In this document: piece after piece, positions 12,379-23,900 of the stretch | Position numbering within the stretch: the first letter of the stretch is position 1 | Layout: every line of letters starts with the position of its first letter | Origin: Melastoma dodecandrum | Taxonomy: Eukaryota > Streptophyta > Magnoliopsida > Myrtales > Melastomataceae | Assembly: GCA_029817715.1 (NCBI GenBank) | Contig: JARUPY010000539.1 | Location: 4,253,501 to 4,317,500, forward strand | Direction of reading: 5' to 3' | Length of the DNA: 64,000 nucleotides | Program-made: the position numbers and the translations under genes | The notes under the pieces: generated by a model | Told to the model about the DNA's origin: nothing | Databases searched by the model: none | What the model saw: only the letters and a program-made list of their open reading frames with translations

Positions 12379-13250
12379 TCCTAGTAGTGTCGTCGACATA
12401 CCAGAACGCGTCCCGAAACACTTGAATGCAGAGTCTGAATAACTAATTACACGACTCATAGAAAAGAAAAAGAAAGAAAGAAGGGAAATGCACATGAATT
12501 GGTTCCATTCATCTATACTTTTGACGTGGCGAAAGAAACAATAACGTATTAACATATTAACGAATTGAGACCCCCGTTTGGTTTAATTAAGAAATGATAG
12601 TTCTCATTGTTTTTATTTTAAAATTTTCAAAATTATTAAAAAAAGGTTTAGTAGTTTTTCGAACTCGATTTCTTGTGTATTTGTTATTTTTATTAAACGA
12701 GAATTTTGGAAAAGCCATTTCATATTTGAACGTACGACTTCTTCTTTTTTTAAAAAAAACATGTATTTATTATTTCTATTTATTTAAAATTAATTTTCTT
12801 AACCTTTTAATTTCTCCCCATTTATACCAAAACAAGAACGCGCCCGCAAAGTTGATTTCCCTTGCAGTGTCTAAGTTATTATTTAGCCATTTCAATACAA
12901 TAATAAATACTAAATCCTAGGGGGGACCATAGTAAATATCTAATCTACTTTTCAAGATTTGTCCCGACACGTTAATAATTTATTATCGTAGGCTTAGTCA
13001 TATAACCTTTAAGTCTTCATAACATTCATCTGTTAAGTTTTATATAAAAAAAAATAAAAATGTCATGTCAAAAGGATTGTTATTGGTAGATAAATGCACG
13101 GCAGGTGAAGTTTGATATTTTTATAATTATTGGACGAGTTTTTACAATATATTAAGAATGCAATTAAACTAGAAAGAACGAACTCCCGCCAACGCAGCCC
13201 AACCCGCGACAGCTCACGCCTACTCCCTACGGTAAGGACCGTACAACCCC
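12379..13250. other. AT-rich spacer between L17 and actin
   Basis: No gene is visible. The sequence is AT-rich with poly-T runs and only short, low-complexity open frames. The distal end should carry the actin promoter. Confidence 0.4.
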
Positions 13251-13416
13251 CTCCCGCACTGAATCCTAGCCCCTCTCCTCCCCCCTTTTCACGGCCCATA
13301 AAGAACACCGTCGTCAGGAATCTCATCTCTTCATTCTCCTCACGTTGTCGTCGTCACCTCCGCCTCGTCAAGATCTCCTCCGACCCTCCCCTTCTCCCCT
13401 CCGTCGTCTCCGAGAG

Positions 13417-15444
<2,028 letters not shown>

Positions 15445-16735
15445 GTCGAGCAAGTTTCATGGTTGGGTGAGTCAAATCTCCCGCAGTAGTTGGGACTTTG
15501 GTTTTTCCTACCCTGGTTTGTTTTCGTGTTGTGACATATGAAACTCTGGGTTCGCACATGATGGATGAAAAAGGCTTGATGTCGAGTCAAGCCGACAGAA
15601 GAGTTGGTCGGCATGCATAGGTTGGCGTAGCGATCTGCTTCTCACTGTTGTTGTTGTTGTTGTTGTCATCGTCATTGGTGTTGTTGTCCTTGTTCCGCTT
15701 TCTTCCTCCCATGTCTTGGAGAAGCCAAGCTTAACGACTGAGGCCCGGTCGTCCCTTTTTTTTTTTGTAATTTTGTGGGAGGGTGACTGAGGGATGGGTT
15801 CGGGTATTCCGTCTTTTTGAGTTAGTAGGGAAAGGAGTGGGGTTTGTGGTGTTTGATGCTTTCGGTATTTCCTTTTGCCTTTTGTTCTTTTCATTCTTGT
15901 TTTTCATTTCAAGGTTTTTCTTAATCAAAACAATTATTGTCAATATTTGTACGAGGCAGATTTTTTAGTGTATTAGTGTCAACTTGCTCTATTTTGAAAC
16001 CTAATCATCCCCATTTTCTAACACGGGGAAAGCTTTCTAGTCCTTTCATTGCAGTTGCAGTTGTAGAGGCTAATGGGGGGGGGTGGGGGGGACAGGGGGA
16101 GGGGCGTTGGGGGTGGGGGCGCTTAAACGTGGGATGTGGTGACTGCTCAAGCCAGATGAACAGACAACTCAATCGAAACCCAACTTCCCAGTCAACAAAT
16201 TTGACAGCCTATTTGGCTCGGTGTTTGTGTGATCCTTAACAATGATGAGATGCAATTGCAAGTCTTCGTTTCCCCTTGCCCAAAATTATAGAAGATTGGC
16301 TTCCAAGTGATTTTGACGTTACAATAATTTTCTCCACATTTTCACTTTCACCCAACGATTTCTTCATAGTACTAATAGTACTATGATGTGCAATGTTTCA
16401 TAGTAAGATTGGACTAGTCTGAAAGTTGTGTGGCCTTAGTTTATAATGATTTCGGAAGAGAAAGCACGCAAGAGCTCCAATCTTATTAGGTTTTTATAAT
16501 TCGAGGGGCAGTTAGTTAATAAAACCGAGACATGTTTTGGTTCCTGATGGGATGATAGTAAGAAATGAAAACAAATAAGAAAGTGTACCACGACGACTTC
16601 CGCACGCGCGGGCCATTTGAACTTTGATGCAGCGAAGATCATATCCGAATGTGATCGCGGTTATGTACTTTGGTCATCATCATTTATGACTTCAGGAGTA
16701 GCGACTTTCATCAAGAGGAAACATTTAGCTGGGCA
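15445..16735. other. Actin 3' region and spacer
   Basis: It begins with the actin 3' UTR, which contains a TGT microsatellite at about 15646-15667. A strongly G-rich tract lies at 16074-16120. No further gene is supported. Confidence 0.45.
16074..16120 (+). repeat. G-run tract with quadruplex potential
   Basis: Six G runs of four to nine bases are separated by only one to four other bases over 47 nt. This satisfies the usual pattern for intramolecular G-quadruplex formation. It lies about 0.6 kb beyond the actin stop, in non-coding DNA. Confidence 0.6.
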
Positions 16736-16738
16736 ATC

Positions 16739-17813
16739 ATGGCGCCCAAGCACTCCGTGATCATCCACAATGCGTTCTGCGGCAAGTGGATCTGGGACAA
16801 GTTCAAGCCTGTGGCGGCCGGTCATGTGGTCACCACCTTTGACCTCGAGGCCTCTGGCGACGACCCTAGGCCCTTCGAGAGTGTTGCATCTGCCGACCAG
16901 TACAGTACCCCTTTGCTGTATGTGCTCAAGGCCCTCCCCGATGGCAAGAAGGTCATCCTCGTCGGCCTCAGCTTTGGCGGCATCAACGCCGTCGTCGCGA
17001 TGGACAAGTACCCTGAGAAGGTTGAGCTCGAGGTGTTCCTCAATACGCTGTCGCCGGACACTAGCCATAGGACGTCTTATGTCATTGAAAATTTACAGTC
17101 TGCTGCATAATTGTCCTAAGCCGGCTACCCAGGCATTTCGATAATCAGAATCGGATTAATCTAACATGCTCTTGACTTTTAAAGTGACGTACATGGAGGT
17201 GTTCAGTGATTGGGAGGATTGCGAATTCTTGTGCTACAGTATAAGCAGGCATGCAATATCCACGATCAAGTTGGGCTAGCTTTTGCCAGAGACCATCAGA
17301 GACCATCCCTTTCAACTCAGCCACGATGAGATGAGTTTCCACGATTGCACGATTTGTACTACTTTCAGATGCTCGACAACTTGTCGGTGTAGGTAAAGTC
17401 TCGAGTTGGGAGCATATTTGTCGTGATTCGAGATGTCCTCAGTTTTGTTCGCCTTACTTCTTTTGCCACATATCACTAGCTTCAAGAGATTTCGCAACGA
17501 TTATTCCTATGACTATCGATATGTGATGGAGAGCATAAGGTTGGGGACGTTTTCCCCTGAACCGTTATCAATAAGGGAGAACTTCACGGAAGAAGGCTAT
17601 GGATCCATCCTGAGGGTTTTCATCTTGTGCCAGCAGGACAGAGGGATCTCGACGGAATTCCAACACTGGGGGATCCAGAACTTCCCCGGGAGCAAAGTCT
17701 ATGACCTTGAGGGCGACCAATCGCCCATGTACTCTGATCCCGAAGCCCTCCTCGCAATCTTCGTAGACATTGCTTCACACCAGATTCTGAAAATGTCTGC
17801 CTTAACATATTAA
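16739..17813 (+). pseudogene. Methylesterase-like alpha/beta hydrolase, degenerate copy
   Basis: A paralogue of the intact MES-like gene at 38368-39472. Exon 1 (16739 to about 17098) starts MAPKHSVIIHNAFCGKWIW but has lost two residues at the KPLLEAAG position. The nucleophile motif reads GLSFGG instead of GHSFGG. The exon 1 donor GAAAAG|GTATAG has become GAAAATTTACAG, so no GT remains. Exon 2 (about 17187-17320) has an in-frame stop after IKLG and small indels. Exon 3 (about 17509-17813) keeps an open frame ending MSALTY, but the catalytic His in GDHSPM is Gln. Several independent lesions make this a clear pseudogene. Confidence 0.88.
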
Positions 17814-18114
17814 GGAAGCCTATAACGACAATGTCACAGGTGCGCTCGCTCACTTGCTGGTAATAAGAGAAGCGACGCGCATGACACTGGACACGGGTCC
17901 CTCTCAATAAGACAGCGTTTGATGTCGCCTTGATAGTTGTTATTGCGTATATCACAACTAATAAACTCAACCCATCGTCTTTTATTGCTGTCATAAAACA
18001 TTCACACCAAGCCTTCTCACACTGATGGTACTGATCTCAGTACAAAACAATCCTAGGAATATTTGGAGGTGATTGTACGATTATTACGCATAGTTCAAGT
18101 AGAAAATCCTTAGA
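17814..18114. other. Spacer between MES pseudogene and P450
   Basis: Non-coding. The first 100 bases recur, diverged, at 23308-23400, where they lie next to a copy of the P450 promoter. The rest probably holds the P450 3' UTR. Confidence 0.5.
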
Positions 18115-19721
18115 TTAGTTGTACCTAGTTGGAACCAAAAGCAGAGGCATCTTCCTATGGACGGTAAGCCCGCCTTCTTCCTCCATGGAGAAATCCCTCA
18201 TCTTCGCCCCTTCCGGAAGGTTCCAATTGAAACTGTATAGGAGGTTTGCGAGTGTGAACTCGGTGGTTGTCATCCCCATCATAATCCCGGGACAAGTCCT
18301 CCTGCCGGCCCCGAACGGGATCAGCTCGTAGTCCTGGCCCCTGAAGTCCCTCTCCACATTCTCAAACCTATCCGGGTCGAAATCTTCGGGCCTTTCCCAG
18401 CTCCTCAGGTCCCTCCCAATTCCCCATGCATTGATGAGCACCCTCGTCCTTGCTGGGACATCGTACCCTCCAATCTGGCATGGCCGAACCGTCTCCCGTG
18501 GGATGAGGAGGGCCAGTGGAGGGTGTAACCTGAGCGTTTCTTTCACCACCATCCTTAGATATGGCAGTTTGGATATGTCATCCCGTTCGACCCTTGGTTT
18601 CTTGCCGATGCAGCTCCTGATTTCATCTTGGGCCTTGCTCAAGACTCCAGGGTTTTTCACGAGCTCGGACATCACCCATAAAATGGTGATGGCAGTAGTA
18701 CTAATCCCTCCAATGAATGTGTTCTATGACAAGAAGGGGAAAAGAAATTTCAGTGTAGTATCATAACACGATATTCGAGAATTAGTTTGCTTACCATGAG
18801 AATGGCTTTGATGTGGTCATTGGTGAGGGCGAGCTTGTTCTTCGGATCCCGTTGTAAGTCAAGCAAGACATCGACAAAGTCCCCAATCTCATGCTTATTG
18901 CTAGTCCTCAAAGGCTTTCGGTGCTCGTCGATAACATATTGGTAGTACCTGTCAAGGATTTCAAAGATCTCCTCGAGCCTCGAGGCCTTCCCCATGAGTC
19001 GGTCGACGGTTTGGCCCCATCCCGGGAAGAATTCCTCCGCTGAGAACCCATCAAGCATGTTCATCGCCTCGTCAAGGACGCCTTGGAAACTCTTGCCACC
19101 GAACTGATCTGTTCCGTACATCTTCCCAAATGCCACAGTCCCCACAATCTTGTCCATCATTGTGAAGAGCCTCCCGTTCATCTCAACGGTTTTCCCTGCA
19201 TTTTCCCTCAGGAAGACAACGAGCGCATCCACCTCGGCCTCCCGGGCCTGCCAGAACAAGTGAGACCGTTTCGTGCTCATAAGCTCTAACATGAACAGTT
19301 TTCTCAACTCTCTCCAGTGGTTCGTGTAGGGAGAGAACACGATGTCGAGGTAGTTGTATGAGAGCCGCCCAGGGGCCAGGGATGCAGGCCGGCTGCAAGT
19401 GTCAGCATCGTGTGTCTTGAGCACCTCCCGGGCTGTCTCAGCAGAGGACACCACGAGGGTCGGGACATTGCCCAGGTGGAGCATCATCACGGGTCCATAC
19501 TTCCTGGAAAGCTCCCAGAGGGATCGGTGGGGCAACCTCCCAAGTTGATGTAAGTTTCCGATGATAGGAAGCCTCGGCGGCGAGGGGGGAAGTTGAACGC
19601 CATCCAGTCGCGGATTCTTCCCACGTTTGAGGAATGTCAGGTAGGCGATGATGGGGATGATTAGCAAACCTAAAGTTGCTAATACAGACACCGATGAAAT
19701 GAAAAGAAAAGAAGGAGACAT
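18115..19721 (-). CDS. Cytochrome P450, CYP71 clan
   Basis: An ER-anchored haem monooxygenase of specialised metabolism; the substrate is not predictable. Two exons, 19721-18795 and 18723-18115, flank a 71-nt phase-0 intron at the position usual for CYP71 genes, giving 511 aa. The N-terminal anchor is followed by the proline hinge LPPSPPRLPIIGNLHQLG (about residues 44-61). The helix I region reads FIGGISTTA, the K helix ETLRLHPP, then DPDRF and the haem loop PFGAGRRTCPG with the ligand Cys. The acidic residue usual in helix I (GGxDT) is Ser here. The frame is otherwise clean and probably functional. A TATA-like TTTATAAA lies about 50 bases upstream, at 19772-19779. Confidence 0.92.
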
Positions 19722-19771
19722 TTTTTTGTTGACGACTCAATCTTAGTTGTGACGTTCCCGAGTCCGCCTTT

Positions 19772-19779
19772 TTTATAAA
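19772..19779 (-). promoter_or_regulatory. TATA-like box of the P450 gene
   Basis: On the minus strand this reads TTTATAAA, about 50 bases before the start codon at 19721. The same block (P450 5' leader plus this box) recurs at 23392-23465 without the gene. Confidence 0.45.
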
Positions 19780-19799
19780 CAAAGATAAATAAATAAATA

Positions 19800-21837
19800 T
19801 GACCATAAATATATATATCTCCCAAAAAGTTAGGCAATGGAATGTTAGAATAGATCATTAATGGAGAAATAACCCGACTTCAAATTTTAAAAATTATAAT
19901 AATATTTATCTTATAATATATACAAAAAGTAGCTTTTTAAGTTGTTTATTTTTAATATCTGTAAAATAGTAAAAATTTAAAATAAATAAATACAATAAAA
20001 ACTTAATTTATTTTTAGGCCATAGTTATACTTCAACTTATATAAAAGAATTAATAATATACCAAAAAATTGTATGAATTTTTTTTAAACCTTACATTTTA
20101 TTTTCCTGCAAATTAAATAAGTGAGATTTTGGAGTAATCGCAGGCGGGCGGGCGTCATGATATGAACAAAGTAGAGAGTATCAAATACATGTAATAATGC
20201 TGAGTAAATGAACAGGTCATTCAGAGATATATACTTGTAAATGAAAATTCATGGTGATTTCTTCAACCTATTTGTCAATTTAGTAGCGATGGCCTTCATC
20301 GGGGGAGCTAAATGAGGAAGAAGAGCCAAAAAAGAAAAAATGCTTTCCACGACGGAATTCCACCTCAGTCAACCATCGAATTCGAGCCACAGAATCGGCG
20401 TCCGTTGTCCCTCTGGACCAGTCCGTACCCCTGACATCTTCGACATAAAACAATGTCCGTCTGTCATACATTTTTTAAGTGGCTTGAAACACTTTGGGTT
20501 CCGGAGACCAGCTTGCGTCCACGTCCTACATGGTTTTACTTTTTTTTTTTAAGGGATTATAAGAATTTTTTTTACAAAATATATATTGTGGCAAATTAAA
20601 TTATAATTTCTTTCCAAGTAAATTTACAAAAGTTAATGAAAATTTATTAGAGTGAAATTCTTTTCATTTTAGTGAATTCCATTAACAAAGTATCCATGTT
20701 TCTCATTCATTCAGAACATGAATCTTATTCATCATTGGAAACGTTTACGTTTTTAGGTAATCTAGCGTGTATAGTGTTAGTGTGTGTATTTTATGTGCCA
20801 AGTATTTGTCATTTATTATTTTACTTTTTTATACGTAAAATTATTAATAATAAAGTTCCACAAATAGTTCTTGATCAGATAGATGTTTAGAAGGGACATG
20901 TACATCTACTCCTAAGATTAGCATTACTAGAAACTACCCGTCTAAGAGAATACCACATATTGAATATAATTGGTCAATCCTTTTTATGAACGAGTGTCTT
21001 TATTTTTTTTATGCATGGAGTTTACGCGCTTTGACATCGTTAAAAGCAATCTTTAACCGGATTGTGAGTAATACGATTGTTTGGTGTATGACAAACCGTA
21101 GAGAGAATAGTGTTGAGTCAATATAGGAATTATCACTCTTTTGGATTAGAGAGTTAGACATCTATGACACTTGATAGAGATATTAATGACTCTAAAATCC
21201 ATGACGATGTTTTACATTCAAGTAATTGATGTATTTTGAACCGAATTAATTGAGATGTTGGTTAGATGAAAATATTTAATTACACTGTAATTAGTTCATG
21301 GTGGTATATGATCTATGATCATTATCCTAATATGTTGACTGACAAAAAAAATTTGTGTATGGATTTATACTTGCCTTTGTGTATAGTACCTAAAGGGTCG
21401 CGCGCAAATATCGAAAGCAAATGAATATTGCCAATATGAAATAAATATTTAAAAATAAAATTTTAAATTCAAATAAATTCACGCGTTAAATATATTAGTC
21501 GTATTAATATAATTTTAATGAGAATAAATCAAATTTAATTTATTAATGTTACCGTCATCATTTGGAAAGAGTTTTGTAAATGGAATGGAAAGAATTTTAA
21601 AAAAGGCAATAAATTCAATGGGATTGATGAGGGGGTTGTTAGATAACATGGACATTGGGAGATAAGAGCGTGTATTGATCTAGAAGAGTAGAATCTCAAA
21701 AAGAAAAAAAACAGCCCAAAAGGAAATACTAGAAAAGTGTTTTCGCTTCAGAAGCTTTTATTCGAGGGCAACACCAGATCTTCACGTGTTCGTACGTGGA
21801 CCTCTATACCTCTAGAGGAGTTCATGCGGCTACATAA
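19800..21837. other. AT-rich spacer upstream of P450
   Basis: No gene is supported over about 2 kb. The part at about 20570-20695 has a diverged direct copy at 23783-23897 (shared text around GGCAAATTAAATTATAATTT and the ATTCCATTAACAAAG end). The remainder is AT-rich spacer with only short open frames. Confidence 0.5.
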
Positions 21838-21893
21838 GAGCTTTGTTCCATGATGACGTCATTTGACGAAATATTTCGCCAAATGACGCATCT
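21838..21893 (+). repeat. Left terminal inverted repeat of the DNA element
   Basis: It pairs with 23252-23304 in inverse orientation. A long internal palindrome is centred on AAATATTT, so each end can also fold on itself. Confidence 0.8.
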
Positions 21894-21921
21894 TGGAAAA
21901 TAATTCGGCAACTAACTCATC

Positions 21922-22207
21922 AAAGTCGGCCTTACAAAGGCCAACTTTGGTTCACAAGGAAGTCGGCCTTTGTAAGGCCGACTTCGGTTTTCCAGAACGA
22001 AGGCCGACTTCCTCTGCCATTTTTTTTTTAAATAAGTGGAAGTCGGCTTTTGTAAGGCCGACTTTGGTTTTCCAGAATTGAAGTCGGCCTTACAAAGGCC
22101 GACTTCCACTAAAAAAATATACCAGAGTGCGGTCTGAGCAAAGTCGGCCTTACAAAGGCCGACTTCAGTGCGGTCTGGGGCAAAGTCGGCCTTATAAAGG
22201 CCGACTT
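21922..22207. repeat. Array of AAGTCGGCCTT-type palindromes
   Basis: The unit is AAGTCGGCCTT, a 3-nt spacer ACA or TGT, then AAGGCCGACTT, a near-perfect inverted repeat. Copies are at 21922-21947, 21960-21984, 22040-22064, 22081-22105, 22141-22165 and 22182-22207, with a half copy near 22008. Spacers of 12-55 bases differ, though two share GTGCGGTCTG. The loop alternates between ACA and TGT, so some copies are inverted relative to others. On the minus strand the array reads as repeated GLCKADF-type peptide, which I regard as a by-product. Confidence 0.85.
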
Positions 22208-22329
22208 TGCTAGGTTTAAAAAAAAAAAAACTCGGGGAGACAGAACTCCCCGAGTTAAACGTGCCGCCAACCCCTCCGCCCCCCTGCCGCCTCCAAGCCG
22301 ATTGAAGCCCCCTCGCCCACGTTTTCCGT

Positions 22330-22430
22330 CTCCGAGCCCGTGCTTCCGTCCCCGTCCCTGAGCCCGTGCTTCCGTCCCCGACCGTGCTTCCGTTCCCGAG
22401 TCCGTGCTTCCGTCCCCGTTCCCGACCGTT
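22330..22430 (+). repeat. C-rich CGTGCTTCCGTCCCCG tandem repeat
   Basis: About four imperfect copies of CCGTGCTTCCGTCCCCG in a row, with CCCGA linkers, inside the DNA element. No coding meaning is apparent. Confidence 0.6.
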
Positions 22431-22808
22431 CCCCACCGTCCTCTTTGGAGCCATCCCGTCCCCTTCCGTTCCCCTAAAGGTAATAGTGTAATTTTAAGTT
22501 TTTTATAGTTAATTACCGTTTAATTATAAGAATTAATTGTTATTTATGGTTAATTATAATTAATTAGTGTTAATGTTATCGTATGGAAATTATGGTAAGT
22601 TATGGTTTATAAAGGATAAGAAAGTGTTTAATTGACCTTATCGAATGTAATTACCTACTAAAAAAATATAATTATCGTAAGATTTTCATTATTGTAATTA
22701 ATTAGGTCGTTATTAAGTAACACCAAAATGTATATTAACTAAATTGTATTCGTTTTTAAGCTTTATGTTCTAATTTGATAGCTCAATTGATTTAGGTGTT
22801 GTATTCAA

Positions 22809-23315
22809 ATGTCGTCGATTGAGCTATTGATCTTTTATAACGGAAATACCGTCAATGGAGCTGACGGAGTTGGTTATGAAAATGGTTCAATATCAAGAAC
22901 AGAAATTCCTAAATTTGTCAATTACGAGAATTTTGAACGGTTGATATGCGAAGCTATCGGTTTGCAATCGGCAATTTCATTACAGATAGCGCATAGGTAT
23001 CCCGTTCTGGCGTTAAATAATGTTGGCATACAGCATTATCTTGTTCCTATTAAAGTGGATAAAGATGTGAAGTTGCTAGTTAAGTTTGCTATTGTAAATC
23101 CACGGAATATGAAACAAATATATGTGTTGTCTGATGTATCGGTGCCGCATGTTCAAGCTAGAAGGGTGGATGTCGAGCGTAATGTGGAACGACATCGTCA
23201 TATGGGTGTTCGTCGTCAAACTGAGGCTGTAGAGGCTAGGATGTTGAGGCAAGATGCGTCATTTGGCGAAATATTTCGCCAAATGACGTCATGGAACAAA
23301 ACTCCTACATATTAA
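22809..23315 (+). CDS. Open frame in the DNA element; PB1-like MULE N-terminus
   Basis: A 168-aa frame starting MSSIELLIFYNGNTVNG. Its layout is a first strand LLIFYNG, an ISRTEIPKFVNYENFERLI segment, then GLQSAISLQIAHRYP and a central VGIQHYLVPI. This resembles the PB1-like domain at the N-terminus of plant MuDR-family transposases, which mediates protein contacts. The zinc-finger and DDE domains that would follow are missing, and the frame runs into the right terminal repeat. It is best read as a decayed transposase remnant or a captured fragment. The resemblance is from memory and modest. Confidence 0.45.
   Translation: MSSIELLIFYNGNTVNGADGVGYENGSISRTEIPKFVNYENFERLICEAIGLQSAISLQIAHRYPVLALNNVGIQHYLVPIKVDKDVKLLVKFAIVNPRNMKQIYVLSDVSVPHVQARRVDVERNVERHRHMGVRRQTEAVEARMLRQDASFGEIFRQMTSWNKTPTY
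23252..23304 (-). repeat. Right terminal inverted repeat of the DNA element
   Basis: The reverse complement matches 21838-21893. It is followed by CTACATATTAAGG, which corresponds to TAACATATTAAGG at about 17806, in a paralogous place that lacks the element. Confidence 0.8.
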
Positions 23316-23900
23316 GGGAACCTATCACGGCGATGTCACAGGTCAGCTCACTCACTTGCTGGTAATGAGATAGGCAACGATCATGACATTGGACATGGGG
23401 TTTGTCGATAACTTAAATCTTGGTTTTGACGTTCGAGAGGCGGCCTTTTTATAAATAAATATATATATATATAAATATATACTTCGTAATTTTGTAAAAT
23501 TTTTTAAGGCATAAAACTAAGTCTTGTGTGCAAGTGTAGCGTAAAAATGCCCGAATCACAGCGTCATATTGACCTGTCCAAATTCATTCGTGCTAACAAG
23601 TCAACCGCCACGGTCCCTTTTCCCTCGACACAGCCCGTACGTACCCAGACTGTGTTCTCAAAAAGTATACGATTCTTTTCTTTTCCTTCTCCGGACAACA
23701 ATGGACAGTGGCCCGACCCAAAACATTATCACTTGTCAGTCACACACATCTTTCAGAGCCGTACATGTTTTTTTTTAGGTTTTTACAAAATATTGTGACA
23801 AATTAAATTATAATTTTTTTATGTAAATCTACAAAAGTAACGAAAATTTATAAAGTGATTTGCTTTTCCATTTTACTAAATTCCATTAACAAAGGATCAA
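23308..23900 (+). repeat. Collinear relic of the MES-tail/P450-upstream block, P450 missing
   Basis: Three blocks match the 17.8-20.7 kb region in the same order and orientation. 23308-23400 matches about 17806-17905 (MES 3' flank). 23392-23465 matches 19718-19790 (P450 leader and TATA region). 23783-23897 matches 20570-20695. The whole P450 coding region that separates the first two blocks at 18.1-19.7 kb is absent. Identity looks like roughly 75-80 percent by eye. Confidence 0.72.

Larger units (their letters stand above)
21838..23304. mobile_element. DNA transposon, MULE-like, with palindromic terminal repeats
   Basis: A 1467-bp element bounded by inverted repeats at 21838-21893 and 23252-23304. 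They match almost perfectly apart from a 3-nt TGA insertion and two base differences. Each end begins GAG(C/T)TTTGTTCC and contains the internal palindrome CGAAATATTTCG flanked by TCATTTGRCG/CGCCAAATGA. Flanks read CTACATAA on the left and CTACATAT on the right, a possible 8-bp target duplication with one mismatch. Inside are an array of roughly 25-nt palindromes (21922-22207), a 28-nt stem-loop (about 22229-22256), C-rich repeats (22330-22430) and one open frame (22809-23315) resembling the N-terminal PB1-like part of Mutator-type transposases. No DDE catalytic domain is present, so it is non-autonomous. Mutator-like is my best guess; hAT remains possible from the 8-bp flank. Confidence 0.68.

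Noticed and set aside
21922..22207. CRISPR-like array
   Set aside because: The repeats are palindromic and spaced, but the spacers are irregular and the context is a plant transposable element.
21912..22454. A 180-codon open frame on the minus strand with repeated GLCKADF peptide
   Set aside because: The repeats come from the DNA palindromes, which read open in several frames; the rest is low-complexity Gly/Arg from the C-rich repeat. No protein-level conservation is apparent.
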